Below, piece by piece: positions 1-8,453 of a DNA stretch of 64,000 bases; within the stretch, counting starts at the first letter, position 1; each line of letters opens with the position of its first letter. This DNA is from Paraburkholderia susongensis (GTDB lineage: Bacteria > Pseudomonadota > Gammaproteobacteria > Burkholderiales > Burkholderiaceae). Under the pieces are notes generated by a model. The model made no database searches. It saw nothing but the letters and a program-made list of their open reading frames with translations, and was not told the origin of the DNA. Location of the stretch: assembly GCF_900177725.1 (NCBI RefSeq), contig NZ_FXAT01000009.1, positions 1-64,000 on the forward strand, read 5' to 3'. Made by a program: the position numbers and the translations under genes.

Positions 1-227
1 AGATAGCGGTAATTGTCGAAGCCGGCGAAGCCGCGCAGATCCGGATTCAGCAGGTTGTAGTGCGAGAACGAAAACCAGATCGTCATCGCGAGTGGGATCG
101 CCATCCACAGCACGAGCACGGAGACCGAGGGCATGACGAGCCAACGGGCCGAGTTCGCTTTGCGGGCTTCGCGTTCTTTTTCTGTCTGGGGATGGGCGTG
201 CATGAGAGGTAGGCGCAAAGGACGCAT
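1..227 (-). CDS. Sugar/polyol ABC transporter permease (partial, 3' end outside window)
   Basis: The 5' portion of an inner-membrane permease runs off the left edge; about 75 codons are visible. The translation starts MRPLRLPLMHAHPQTEKE, then has a charged cytoplasmic stretch and a first membrane segment around residues 30-50 (rich in V, L, M, W and I) ending in IWFSFSHYNLL. This is the N-terminal pattern of MalF/SmoF-type carbohydrate permeases. An alternative in-frame ATG lies at 203. It follows the solute-binding protein gene on the same strand by 269 nt, so it is read as the next gene of a polyol ABC operon. Substrate is inferred from the neighbouring sorbitol-type dehydrogenase only. Confidence 0.85.
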   Translation of the reverse strand, partial: MRPLRLPLMHAHPQTEKEREARKANSARWLVMPSVSVLVLWMAIPLAMTIWFSFSHYNLLNPDLRGFAGFDNYRY

Positions 228-369
228 GATTGACCACCTGTTCGGTAATGCGCGGAGCGTTCGCCTGAGCCGCGTGGGCGCCACCGGCATCATGTGCGAT
301 GACGCGCCACGTGAGCCGCGCGAGCCCCACGAAGGGCGGTGCAGGCGAACGGCCCGCTGTACTGCAAGG

Positions 370-400
370 GCCGGCCGATACGCGACATGCATCGGCCGGC
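370..400. other. Intercistronic hairpin between binding-protein and permease genes
   Basis: A 10-bp perfect inverted repeat (GCCGGCCGAT / ATCGGCCGGC) encloses an 11-nt loop. It lies between the solute-binding protein stop and the permease start and has no T-tract. Such stem-loops often stabilise the binding-protein mRNA so that it outnumbers permease mRNA; that role is inferred here. The rest of 228-496 shows no gene. Confidence 0.5.
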
Positions 401-496
401 GCGCGACGCATCGGTTAGCGCGGCGGGGTTGCCGCTTCACGCCCCAGGGCAGCGCTCGCGATAGCTCTCGCGTGACTGGGTGCGTGACGGGATGCG

Positions 497-1819
497 TTAC
501 TTCTGATACCCGGCCTGCTTCACTGCGCGATCCGCGGCCGCGTTGCCGGCCGCCAGCGCCTGATCGACCGTCATCTGACCGGCGATCGCGCCCGAGATGC
601 TCTGACCGACCACGGTGCCGAACGACTGGAACTCAGGAATCCCGACGAACTGCACACCGGTGTACGGCACGGGCTTCAACGTCGGATGGTCCGGGTCGGC
701 GGTCTTGATCGCGTTCAGCACGAACTCGCCGAACGGCGCGGCCTGCTTGTACTCGGGGCGCGCATAGGTCGATTGACGCGTTCCCGGCGGCACCGACGCC
801 CAGCCCTGATCTTTCGCGACCAGTTCGATGTACTCCTTCGACGTGGCCCACGTGATGAACCTCTTGGCCGCGTCGGCCTGCTTGGACGACTTCGGAATCG
901 CCAGCGCCCAGGCCCATAGCCAATGCGAACCCTTCGGTGTGACCTCGATCGGCGCCGCGGCGAAGCCGACCTTGTCCGCAATCTGCGACTGTTGCTTGTT
1001 GAAGAGCATGCCGGCCGCCACCGTCGCGTCGATCCACATCGCGCACTTGCCCGACGACATCAGCGTGAGGTTTTCATTGAAGCCGTTCGAGCTCGCTCCC
1101 GGCGGCCCGTCTTTCTTCAACAGATTGACATAGAACGTCATCGCCTTCTTCCATTCCGGCGACGTGAGCTGCGCGTGCCACTGCTCGTCGAACCAGCGGC
1201 CGCCGAACGTGTTCGCGACCGTCGTCGCATAGGCCATGTTCTCGCCCCAGCCCGCCTTGCCGCGCAGGCAGATGCCGTACTGTTCCTTGGACTTGTCGGT
1301 GAGCTTGTCGGCGAATTGCGCGATCTGGTCGTAGGTCGGCTGGTCAGGCATTTTCAGGCCGGCCTTCTCGAACAGATCCTTGCGGTAATAGGTCATCGAG
1401 CTTTCGACGTAGAACGGCAGCGCGTAGAGCTGGCCGTTGGCGGACAGGCCGTCGCGCGCCGTCTTCACGACGTCGTCGAGGTCGTAGCTCGCGGGCAGGT
1501 TGGTGATCGGCGCGAGCCAGCCGCGCTTGCCCCATTGCGGCGTTTCGTACGCGCCGATCGTCATCACGTCGAACTGGCCGCTGCCAGTCGTGATGTCGGT
1601 CGTCGCGCGCTGACGCAGCACGTTTTCTTCGAGAATCACCCAGTTCAGCTTGATGTCCGGATTCGCCTTTTCGAAGGCGGGCGAGAGCTTCTTCAGCTCG
1701 ATCATGTCCGGATTGTTCAGCGTCGCGATCGTCACCGTCGCCGCCGAGGCGCTCAGCGCAAAGCATGCGGCCGCGCCGGCGCTGGCCACCTTCAGCGCGG
1801 ATTTGAAAGCTGGTTTCAT
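497..1819 (-). CDS. Polyol/sugar ABC transporter periplasmic substrate-binding protein
   Basis: This 440-aa extracellular solute-binding protein (family 1, SmoE/MalE-like) captures a sugar or sugar alcohol in the periplasm for the adjacent permease. Residues 1-26 form a Sec signal peptide ending ALSASA, and the mature chain begins ATVTIATLNNPDM. The body carries the usual two-lobe features, including FDVMTIGAYETPQW and WLWAWALAIPKSS. The ATG at 1819 was chosen over the longer open frame to 2110 because it puts the signal peptide at the N-terminus and has a purine-rich RBS (aaaggagac) just upstream. It lies 86 nt after the SDR gene. Sorbitol or mannitol is the probable ligand by context; the sequence alone does not prove it. 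Confidence 0.9.
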   Translation of the reverse strand: MKPAFKSALKVASAGAAACFALSASAATVTIATLNNPDMIELKKLSPAFEKANPDIKLNWVILEENVLRQRATTDITTGSGQFDVMTIGAYETPQWGKRGWLAPITNLPASYDLDDVVKTARDGLSANGQLYALPFYVESSMTYYRKDLFEKAGLKMPDQPTYDQIAQFADKLTDKSKEQYGICLRGKAGWGENMAYATTVANTFGGRWFDEQWHAQLTSPEWKKAMTFYVNLLKKDGPPGASSNGFNENLTLMSSGKCAMWIDATVAAGMLFNKQQSQIADKVGFAAAPIEVTPKGSHWLWAWALAIPKSSKQADAAKRFITWATSKEYIELVAKDQGWASVPPGTRQSTYARPEYKQAAPFGEFVLNAIKTADPDHPTLKPVPYTGVQFVGIPEFQSFGTVVGQSISGAIAGQMTVDQALAAGNAAADRAVKQAGYQK

Positions 1820-1905
1820 CTTGCTGTCTCCTTTTCGTACGTTATGTAGTGCTGCGTTCGTTCTACGAAATGACACGCGACCAAGAGCAAACGGCGTGCC
1901 CGCTC

Positions 1906-2688
1906 TCAGCTCATCCAGTTGCCACCGTCGACGTTCAGCGTTTGCGCGGTGATGTAGTCGGCATCGGCCGACGCGAGAAACAGTGCGGCGCCGGTCAGGT
2001 CCTCGGGCACGCCCATGCGGCCGAGCGGCACCGCCTCGCCGACGAGGCGCTTCTTCTCGCCGGGTTGCCGGTTTTCGTAGCGCGCGAAGAGCGCGTCGAC
2101 CTCGGTCCACATCGGCGTATCGACGACGCCCGGCGCGATGCCGTTCACGTTGATCTTGTGCGGCGCAAGCGCGAGCGCCGCCGATTGCGTATAGCTCAAC
2201 ACCGCCGCCTTGGTTGCGCAGTAGTGCGAAACGAGTGCTTCACCGCGCCGCCCGGCTTGCGACGACATGTTGATGATCTTGCCGCCGTGGCCTTGCTCGA
2301 CCATCTGGCGAGCCACGGCCTGCATGAGGAAGAACATGCCCTTCACGTTGACCGAGAAGAGCCGGTCGAACACGTCCCAGGATTCGTTGAGAAGCGGGCG
2401 CATATCGAAAAGCGCCGCATTGTTGAACAGGATGTCGATCTGGCCGAAGCGCTCGAGCGTGCTCGCCACGATGCGCGCGATGTCCTCGCGGCGCGTGACG
2501 TCGGCGCTCACGCTGAACGCGCGCTCGCCGTACGTGGCGCGCAGCGCGTCGCCGAAACTGTCGGCCGGCTTCACGTCGACCAGCACGCAGCGCGCGCCTT
2601 CATCGAGGTAGCGGCGCGCCACGGCCTCGCCGATCCCGCTTGCCGCGCCCGTCAGAATGGCCACCTTGTCCTGCAATCGTGCCGCCAC
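1906..2688 (-). CDS. SDR-family polyol dehydrogenase (sorbitol/L-iditol 2-dehydrogenase type)
   Basis: A 260-aa classical short-chain dehydrogenase/reductase that would oxidise a polyol to a ketose with NAD+ in the cytoplasm. It has the cofactor motif TGAASGIG near residues 14-21, NNAA near residue 90, the catalytic Ser in the MSSQAG strand, and YCATK as the active-site Tyr-x3-Lys. The C-terminus ends DGGNWMS, as in SmoS-type sorbitol dehydrogenases. It is first in the minus-strand operon with the ABC binding protein and permease, the usual order of sorbitol/mannitol uptake loci. Family assignment is firm; the exact substrate is inferred. Confidence 0.88.
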   Translation of the reverse strand: MAARLQDKVAILTGAASGIGEAVARRYLDEGARCVLVDVKPADSFGDALRATYGERAFSVSADVTRREDIARIVASTLERFGQIDILFNNAALFDMRPLLNESWDVFDRLFSVNVKGMFFLMQAVARQMVEQGHGGKIINMSSQAGRRGEALVSHYCATKAAVLSYTQSAALALAPHKINVNGIAPGVVDTPMWTEVDALFARYENRQPGEKKRLVGEAVPLGRMGVPEDLTGAALFLASADADYITAQTLNVDGGNWMS

Positions 2689-2723
2689 TGCATGTCTCCG
2701 GTTCGTTCTGCATTCTGGCGCGC

Positions 2724-2776
2724 AGTGAGCGAACGCTCATCGCGCGAACAATTGCTCTGTGAGTGATCGAATGATC
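2724..2776. promoter_or_regulatory. Two tandem operator-like sites upstream of the polyol operon
   Basis: Two related 15-mers, AGTGAGCGAACGCTC (2724-2738) and AGTGATCGAATGATC (2762-2776), match at 12 of 15 positions and are 38 bp apart. The first is a perfect TGAGCG-AA-CGCTCA inverted repeat. They sit 36-88 bp upstream of the dehydrogenase start, where a sugar-responsive repressor or activator (DeoR, GntR or AraC type) would bind. No regulator gene is visible in the window. The remainder of 2689-3051 is intergenic and divergent towards zur. Confidence 0.45.
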
Positions 2777-2940
2777 GGATACGGACCGGGCCATGTCAAG
2801 GCGCACGGCCAGATTTCGATGGTGCAGCGCGGCAGGATGGATTGCGGGCACCGTGCGGGCGGCATGTGCGACGGCAGGCGGCAGGCGGCAGAGTCAAAGG
2901 TTCCGGTTGCCTGAAGGTTCGGCCCGCTGACAAAAAATAG

Positions 2941-2960
2941 CGATACGTTATATCATTGCG
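2941..2960. promoter_or_regulatory. Putative Zur box in front of zur-znuACB
   Basis: The AT-rich, imperfectly palindromic element CGATACGTTATATCATTGCG stands out in GC-rich surroundings about 90 bp before the zur start. Its GTTATA core resembles the centre of known proteobacterial Zur boxes (TGTTATANTATAACA). It could also serve as the promoter -10 region. Autoregulation of the operon by Zur is inferred. Confidence 0.45.
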
Positions 2961-3051
2961 ACCTGGCTGCGCGTCGAGTCCTTGCCATCCGCCACCTCGC
3001 CCCGCAGCCCGCCGCAATCCGGATGCGCCGCCGTTATCCGTCAGGAGACCC

Positions 3052-3537
3052 ATGCCGATGACTACCTTGCTCGCCGAACAGCACGCCGTGCGGCTCGCGC
3101 ATGCCGAAGCGCATGCCGCGTCGCACAGGCTCGCGCTCACGCCGCTGCGCCGTCAGGTATACGCGGCGATCCTTGCGAGCGAGCGGCCAATCGGCGCCTA
3201 CGAACTGCTCGACACGCTCGCGCCCGAGCGCGGCCGCATGCCGCCGACCACCGTGTACCGCGCGCTCGACTTCCTCGTCGCGCACGGCTTCGTGCACCGG
3301 ATCGAATCGAAGAACGCGTTCGTCGCCTGTTGCGAGATCGGCGTGCCGCATCGCAGCCAGTTCCTCATGTGCGACCACTGCGGCGCGACCGTCGAGATTC
3401 CCGGCGACGAACTCGCCGACCAGCTCTCGCATAGCGCACCAGCGCATGGCTTCGAAGTGCACCGTCAGGTGATCGAGCTAAGCGGCCTGTGCGCGCTCTG
3501 CGCCCGCGCAGCAAAGCCCGCGGGGGCGCAGACATAA
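3052..3537 (+). CDS. zur: Fur-family zinc uptake regulator (Zur-like)
   Basis: This 161-aa Fur-family repressor would sense Zn2+ and shut off zinc import. It has a winged-helix DNA-binding domain (residues about 28-95, with PPTTVYRALDFLVAHGFVHRIES) and a dimerisation domain with the structural-zinc motifs CDHC and CALC. The start at 3052 follows an AGGAGA site at 3043; the longer open frame reading back to 2956 lacks family similarity and runs through the putative operator region. It is first in a gene cluster with znuA, znuC and znuB, which is why it is called Zur rather than Fur. Confidence 0.88.
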   Translation: MPMTTLLAEQHAVRLAHAEAHAASHRLALTPLRRQVYAAILASERPIGAYELLDTLAPERGRMPPTTVYRALDFLVAHGFVHRIESKNAFVACCEIGVPHRSQFLMCDHCGATVEIPGDELADQLSHSAPAHGFEVHRQVIELSGLCALCARAAKPAGAQT

Positions 3538-3633
3538 CCGGCGCCTGCACACGCGACGCCTGCCGCAAACCGCGGGCGTCTTCGTCACTTCCACGATGGT
3601 GGTTCATTCAACTCTCACGCAGCAGGAAAAACG

Positions 3634-4626
3634 ATGAAAAGAATCGGCTCGATGTTGACCGGGGCGCGGCGCGCGCTGAAGCTGTCGAAGTATCTGCCCG
3701 CACGTCTGGGCGTGTGTTTGCTGGCGGGAGCCGCACTCGCGTTCGGTCACGGCGCGTTCGCCGCCGACGCGCAGGAAGCCAAGGCCGGCGCGAAAATCCC
3801 GGTCGTCGCCGCGGAGAATTTTTACGGCGACGTGGTGCAGCAACTCGGCGGCGATCACGTCGAGGTGACGAGCATCCTCAGCAATCCGGACCAGGATCCG
3901 CACCTGTTCGAAGCGAGCCCGGCCACCGCGCGCGCGTTGCATCATGCGAGCCTTGTGGTCTACAACGGCGCCGACTACGATCCGTGGATGGCGAAATTGC
4001 TGGCCGCCTCGAAAGGCACGCAGCGCACGGTGATCGTCGCGGCCGACCTCGTCGGCAGGAAAGGCGGCGACAATCCGCACCTCTGGTACGACCCGGCGAC
4101 GATGCCGAAAGTCGCGCACGCGATCAGCGACGCGCTCAGCGCGGCTGACCCGGCGCACAAGTCGGCGTACGATGCGAACCTCGCGAAGTTTCTCGATTCG
4201 CTGAAGCCGATCGACGCGAAGGTCGCCGAATTGCACGGGCGCTACGCCGGCGTGCCGGTCACGGCGACCGAACCGGTGTTCGGCTACATGTCGGACGCGA
4301 TCGGCCTCTCGATGCGCAATCAGCGCTTCCAGCTCGCCACGATGAACGACACCGAAGCGAGCGCGGCCGATATCGCCGCGTTCGAACGCGATCTGCGCGA
4401 GAGGCGCGTGCGCGTTCTGATCTATAACAGCCAGGCAACCGAGGCCCTGACCAAACGCATGTTGAAGCTTGCGCAACAATCGAAGGTGCCGACGATGAGC
4501 GTCACCGAAACCCTGCCGGCCGGCAAGACCTATCAGACGTGGATGCTCACGCAGCTCGACGCGCTCGACAAGGCACTCGCCGCGGGCGACGCGAATGGCG
4601 CGGCCGCCAAAGGAAAAACGCCATGA
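3634..4626 (+). CDS. znuA: Zinc ABC transporter periplasmic binding protein
   Basis: A 330-aa cluster A-I metal-binding protein that delivers Zn2+ to the ZnuBC transporter. An N-terminal signal region (residues about 20-44, ending AFGHGAFA) is followed by the mature start AADAQEAKAG. Likely metal ligands include the His of DQDPHLFEASP and of GDNPHLWYDP, plus an acidic residue in the C-terminal lobe. The His-rich loop seen in many ZnuA proteins is missing here, while ZnuC carries a His-rich tail. It begins 96 nt after zur, and its stop overlaps the znuC start (ATGA). A manganese role is possible, but the Zur-like regulator favours zinc. Confidence 0.88.
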   Translation: MKRIGSMLTGARRALKLSKYLPARLGVCLLAGAALAFGHGAFAADAQEAKAGAKIPVVAAENFYGDVVQQLGGDHVEVTSILSNPDQDPHLFEASPATARALHHASLVVYNGADYDPWMAKLLAASKGTQRTVIVAADLVGRKGGDNPHLWYDPATMPKVAHAISDALSAADPAHKSAYDANLAKFLDSLKPIDAKVAELHGRYAGVPVTATEPVFGYMSDAIGLSMRNQRFQLATMNDTEASAADIAAFERDLRERRVRVLIYNSQATEALTKRMLKLAQQSKVPTMSVTETLPAGKTYQTWMLTQLDALDKALAAGDANGAAAKGKTP

Positions 4627-5612
4627 CTGAGACTGGCCGCAATGTGCCAGAGGGTGCGCGAGGGGGCGCATCCACCACCGCCGGAAACGGCACGCCCGTG
4701 CTCGAACTCGAGCGCGTGACGCTCGAACTCGGCGACCGCACGATCCTGCGTGACACGAGCTTCGTCGTGAACCAGGGCGAATTCATCGGCGTGCTCGGGC
4801 CGAACGGTGCGGGCAAGACGACCCTGATGCGCGCCGTGCTCGGCCTCGTGCCGGCCGCCAGCGGCGCGGTCCGCGTGCTCGGGCAGACGGTCGAGCGCGG
4901 CAACGCGTCGATCGGCTATATGCCGCAGACGCGCAGCGCGCTCGCCGGCCGCCGCGTGCGCGGGCGCGACTTCGTCGCGATGGCCGCCGACGGTCACCGC
5001 TGGGGCCTGCCGCATGCCGATGCGAAAACCCGCGCCGACGTCGACCGGGTGCTCGACCTCGTCGGCGGCACGAATCTCTCCAAACGGCCGCTTTCGGAAC
5101 TGTCCGGCGGCGAGCGTCAGCGGCTGCTGCTCGCGCAATGCCTGCTCGGCAATCCGAAGCTGCTGCTGCTCGACGAACCGCTCATCAGTCTCGATCCGCA
5201 TCATCAGAAGAGCGTCGTCGAACTCGTGCGCCGCGTGCAGCGCGAACTCGGCATCGCCGTGCTGTTCTCCGCGCATGAACTGAATCCGCTGCTCAACTCG
5301 CTCGATCGCGTGCTGTATCTCGGCAGCGGCGTCGCGGCGCTCGGCACCGTCGACGAAGTCATCACGAAGCCCGTGCTCTCGCGCCTCTACGGCTCGCCGA
5401 TCGACGTGATGCGCGTGAACGGCCGCATCTTCGTGATGTCGGGCGGTGTCGAAGTCGAGAAACACGATCACGAGCACGAACACGACGAGGACGACGGCCA
5501 CGCGCATTCGCACGGGCACGCCCATGGTCATGCACACGACCATGCGCACGCTCCTTCACACGGCCACTCGCACCGGCACGACTCACGCGACGGACACACG
5601 CACGATGTTTGA
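4623..5612 (+). CDS. znuC: Zinc ABC transporter ATP-binding protein with His-rich C-terminal tail
   Basis: A 329-aa ABC ATPase that powers zinc import. Walker A is GPNGAGKTT (residues about 59-67), the signature is LSGGERQR, and Walker B is LLLLDEPLISLD, followed by an H-loop in FSAHELN. The ATG at 4623 overlaps the znuA stop, so translation is probably coupled. The last ~55 residues are dominated by His, Asp and Glu (repeated HGHAHGHAHDHAH-like runs); this tail is a plausible cytoplasmic zinc-binding or zinc-sensing segment and is atypical for ABC ATPases. Its end overlaps znuB by 8 nt. Confidence 0.9.
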   Translation: MTETGRNVPEGARGGASTTAGNGTPVLELERVTLELGDRTILRDTSFVVNQGEFIGVLGPNGAGKTTLMRAVLGLVPAASGAVRVLGQTVERGNASIGYMPQTRSALAGRRVRGRDFVAMAADGHRWGLPHADAKTRADVDRVLDLVGGTNLSKRPLSELSGGERQRLLLAQCLLGNPKLLLLDEPLISLDPHHQKSVVELVRRVQRELGIAVLFSAHELNPLLNSLDRVLYLGSGVAALGTVDEVITKPVLSRLYGSPIDVMRVNGRIFVMSGGVEVEKHDHEHEHDEDDGHAHSHGHAHGHAHDHAHAPSHGHSHRHDSRDGHTHDV

Positions 5613-6387
5613 ATACGATTTCATGGTGAACGCATTCGCGGCGTCGGGGATCGTCGCGGTGCTGGCCGGGGTGGTCGGCTATTTTCTGGTGATGCGCGGA
5701 CAAACCTTCGCCGGCCATGCGCTCTCGCACGTCGGCTTCACCGGCGCGACCGGCGCGGTGCTGGTCGGCATCTCGCCGATCTGGGGGATGATCGGCTTCA
5801 CGCTCGCGGCGGGCGTCGGCATGGGTGCGCTCGGCGAACGGCTCGCCGGACGCGACGTGGCGATCGGTGTGATCCTGTCGCTCTCGCTCGGCTTCGGTTT
5901 GCTGTTTCTGCATTTCTTCACCGCATACGCGACGCAGGTCACTGCGCTCCTGTTCGGCAACGTGCTCGGTGTCAATGCATCGACGCTCGGCGTGCTCGCG
6001 GCGCTCGGTGTGGTCAGTCTGATCGCGCTTGCGGCAATCATGCGGCCGTTGCTGTTCGCCTCGCTGCAACCGGAACTCGCCGAAGCGAAGGGCGTGTCGC
6101 TGCGCCGCGTGTCGATGCTGTTTCTCGCGATTGCCGCACTCGCGGTGGCGGCATGCACGCAGATCGTCGGCGTGCTGCTCGTGTTCACGCTGATGGTCGG
6201 CCCGGCCGCCGCCGCGCAGAACCTGAGCACACGCCTGTCCACCGGCGTCGTGCTCGCGGCCGTGTTCGCGCTTGCGCAGGCGTGGCTCGGTCTGACGCTC
6301 GCGTTCTATACCGACTGGCCGACGAGCTTCTGGATCACCGTGCTCTCGGCGGTGGTGTATGGCGGGAGTTTGCTGCGGCGGCATTGA
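5605..6387 (+). CDS. znuB: Zinc ABC transporter permease
   Basis: A 260-aa integral membrane permease of the ABC-3 family with about 7-8 hydrophobic segments. It forms the channel of the ZnuABC importer. The protein begins MFEYDFMVNAFAASGIVAVLAG and carries the family-typical GFTGATGAVLVGISPIWGM and VAACTQIVGVLLVFTLMVGPAA regions. The start at 5605 lies inside the last codons of znuC in another frame, indicating coupled translation. The longer upstream open frame is only the His-rich znuC tail read out of frame. A strong bidirectional terminator follows. Confidence 0.9.
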   Translation: MFEYDFMVNAFAASGIVAVLAGVVGYFLVMRGQTFAGHALSHVGFTGATGAVLVGISPIWGMIGFTLAAGVGMGALGERLAGRDVAIGVILSLSLGFGLLFLHFFTAYATQVTALLFGNVLGVNASTLGVLAALGVVSLIALAAIMRPLLFASLQPELAEAKGVSLRRVSMLFLAIAALAVAACTQIVGVLLVFTLMVGPAAAAQNLSTRLSTGVVLAAVFALAQAWLGLTLAFYTDWPTSFWITVLSAVVYGGSLLRRH

Positions 6388-6404
6388 GCGAGGTCCATCA
6401 AATG

Positions 6405-6436
6405 AAAACGGCGGCACATTGCGTGCCGCCGTTTTT
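6405..6436. terminator. Bidirectional intrinsic terminator between znuB and fghA
   Basis: AAAACGGCGGCAC pairs with GTGCCGCCGTTTT around a short loop, with A-rich and T-rich flanks on either side. It lies between the convergent znuB and fghA genes and can serve both strands. Confidence 0.85.
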
Positions 6437-6460
6437 CCATTGCGCGCTCTGCGAGCGTCT

Positions 6461-7318
6461 TCAGCCGAGCAACACCTTCGCGTGATGCGCGATGTGATCC
6501 TCGATGAACGTCGAGATGAAGTAGTAGCCGTGGTCGTAACCCGCGTGACGGCGCAACGTCAGCGGCTGCCCCGCGGCCTTGCACGCGGCTTCGAACACGT
6601 CCGGATTCAACTGCGTCGGCAGGAACTGATCCGCGAGTCCCTGATCGACGAGAATGCCTTCCTGGAACTTGCGCGATGCCTGTGCGACCAGCTCGCTCGC
6701 GTCATACTGCTTCCACGTCTCGCGGTTCTCGCCGAGATAGCCGCTGAACGCCTTCACGCCCCACGGGCAGCGCATCGGCGCGGCAATCGGCGCGAACGCC
6801 GACACCGAGCGATAGATCTCCGGATTGCGCAGCGCCAGCATCAGCGCGCCGTGCCCGCCCATCGAATGGCCGAAGATGCCGAGGCGCGCGCCGTCGATCG
6901 GCAGGCCCGCGAGCACCGTTTCGCGCAGCTCGTCGCGCACGTATGAGTACATGCGGTAGTGGCGCGCCCACGGCTCTTCGGTTGCGTCGACGTAAAAGCC
7001 CGCGCCCACGCCGAAGTCCCACGCATCGCTTTCGCCCGGCACGCCCGCGCCGCGCGGACTCGTGTCCGGCGAAATCAGCGCGATGCCATGCTGTGCCGCG
7101 AAGCGCTGCGCGCCGGCCTTGATCGCGAACGTCTCTTCGGTGCAGGTGAGGCCCGCGAGATAGAACAGCGCGGGCACCTTCGCGTTCGCCTGCAATGCCT
7201 GCGGCGGCAGATAGACCGAGAAGCGCATCGGCAGACCAATCGTGCGCGACTCGTGGCGGTAGAAGCGTTGCTCGCCGCCGTGGCAGGCATGGGACGATAG
7301 TAGTTCGAGCATCGTCAA
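6461..7318 (-). CDS. fghA: S-formylglutathione hydrolase
   Basis: A 285-aa alpha/beta hydrolase (esterase D family) that hydrolyses S-formylglutathione to formate and glutathione, the second step of glutathione-dependent formaldehyde oxidation. Landmarks are the oxyanion-region YLAGLTCTEETF, the nucleophile elbow GHSMGG, and the catalytic His in RRHAGYDHGYYFI. Length matches the family (about 280 aa). A second in-frame ATG at 7312 is possible. It lies 28 nt downstream of the class III alcohol dehydrogenase gene on the same strand, the standard two-gene formaldehyde detoxification unit. Confidence 0.95.
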   Translation of the reverse strand: MTMLELLSSHACHGGEQRFYRHESRTIGLPMRFSVYLPPQALQANAKVPALFYLAGLTCTEETFAIKAGAQRFAAQHGIALISPDTSPRGAGVPGESDAWDFGVGAGFYVDATEEPWARHYRMYSYVRDELRETVLAGLPIDGARLGIFGHSMGGHGALMLALRNPEIYRSVSAFAPIAAPMRCPWGVKAFSGYLGENRETWKQYDASELVAQASRKFQEGILVDQGLADQFLPTQLNPDVFEAACKAAGQPLTLRRHAGYDHGYYFISTFIEDHIAHHAKVLLG

Positions 7319-7346
7319 AAACTCCTCGACTCTTCAGGTACGCGGT

Positions 7347-8453
7347 TCAATACAGCACGACCGAGCGGATCGACTCACCCTTCTTCATCAGATCGAAACC
7401 CTCGTTGATGCGCTCGAGCGGCAGACGGTGCGTGATGAGGTCGTCGATATTGATCTTGCCTTCCATGTACCAGTCGACGATCTTCGGCACATCGGTGCGG
7501 CCGCGCGCGCCGCCGAACGCCGAACCCTTCCATTCGCGGCCCGTCACGAGCTGGAACGGCCGCGTGCTGATTTCCTCACCGGCAGCCGCGACGCCGATGA
7601 TGAACGACTGGCCCCAGCCCTTGTGCGTGCACTCCAGCGCCTGGCGCATGACCTTCGTGTTGCCGATGCATTCGAACGAATAGTCGGCGCCGCCGTCGGT
7701 GAGTTGCACGATGTGATCGACGACGTTCCCGACTTCGTTCGGGTCGATGAAGTGCGTCATGCCGAACTTCTTCGCGAGTTCGACGCGGCCCGGGTTGAGG
7801 TCGACACCGATGATCTTGTCCGCGCCGACCATCTTCGCGCCCTGGATCACATTGAGGCCGATGCCGCCGAGACCGAACACCACCACGTTCGCACCCGCCT
7901 CGACCTTCGCCGAATACACGACCGCGCCCACGCCCGTCGTCACGCCGCAGCCGATGTAGCAGATCTTGTCGAACGGCGCGTCCTCGCGCACCTTCGCGAC
8001 CGCGATTTCCGGCACGACGATGTAGTTCGAGAACGTGGACGTGCCCATGTAGTGAAAGAGCGGCTTGCCGTCGAGCGAGAAGCGCGAGGTCGCATCGGGC
8101 ATCAGACCCTTGCCCTGCGTCGAACGGATCGCCTGGCACAGGTTGGTCTTGCGCGACAGGCAGAACTTGCACTGGCGGCATTCGGGCGTGTAGAGCGGAA
8201 TCACGTGGTCGCCCTTCTTCAGCGTGCCGACGCCCGGCCCGACATCGACGATCACGCCCGCGCCTTCGTGGCCGAGAATCGCCGGGAAGAGGCCTTCGGG
8301 GTCGGCGCCCGAGAGCGTGTAGTAATCGGTGTGGCAGATGCCCGTCGCCTTCACCTCGATCAGGACTTCACCGGCGCGCGGCCCTTCGAGATCCACTTCC
8401 TCGATGGTCAACGGGGCGCCGGCTTTCCATGCGATTGCTGCTTTGGTTTTCAT
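7347..8453 (-). CDS. frmA: S-(hydroxymethyl)glutathione dehydrogenase / class III alcohol dehydrogenase
   Basis: A 368-aa zinc-dependent medium-chain dehydrogenase that oxidises S-hydroxymethylglutathione to S-formylglutathione with NAD+. It shows the catalytic-zinc region ATGICHTDYYTLSG and GHEGAGVIVDVG, the structural-zinc cysteines in CRQCKFCLSRKTNLC, and the NAD motif GLGGIG. The ATG at 8453 (MKTKAAIAWKAG) gives the exact family length; the 65-codon upstream extension has no similarity. It is transcribed before fghA. Some annotations use adhC for the same gene. Confidence 0.95.
   Translation of the reverse strand: MKTKAAIAWKAGAPLTIEEVDLEGPRAGEVLIEVKATGICHTDYYTLSGADPEGLFPAILGHEGAGVIVDVGPGVGTLKKGDHVIPLYTPECRQCKFCLSRKTNLCQAIRSTQGKGLMPDATSRFSLDGKPLFHYMGTSTFSNYIVVPEIAVAKVREDAPFDKICYIGCGVTTGVGAVVYSAKVEAGANVVVFGLGGIGLNVIQGAKMVGADKIIGVDLNPGRVELAKKFGMTHFIDPNEVGNVVDHIVQLTDGGADYSFECIGNTKVMRQALECTHKGWGQSFIIGVAAAGEEISTRPFQLVTGREWKGSAFGGARGRTDVPKIVDWYMEGKINIDDLITHRLPLERINEGFDLMKKGESIRSVVLY

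Noticed and set aside
133..708. 191-aa plus-strand open frame at the left end
   Set aside because: Arg-rich antisense frame crossing the permease start, the hairpin and the binding-protein 3' end.
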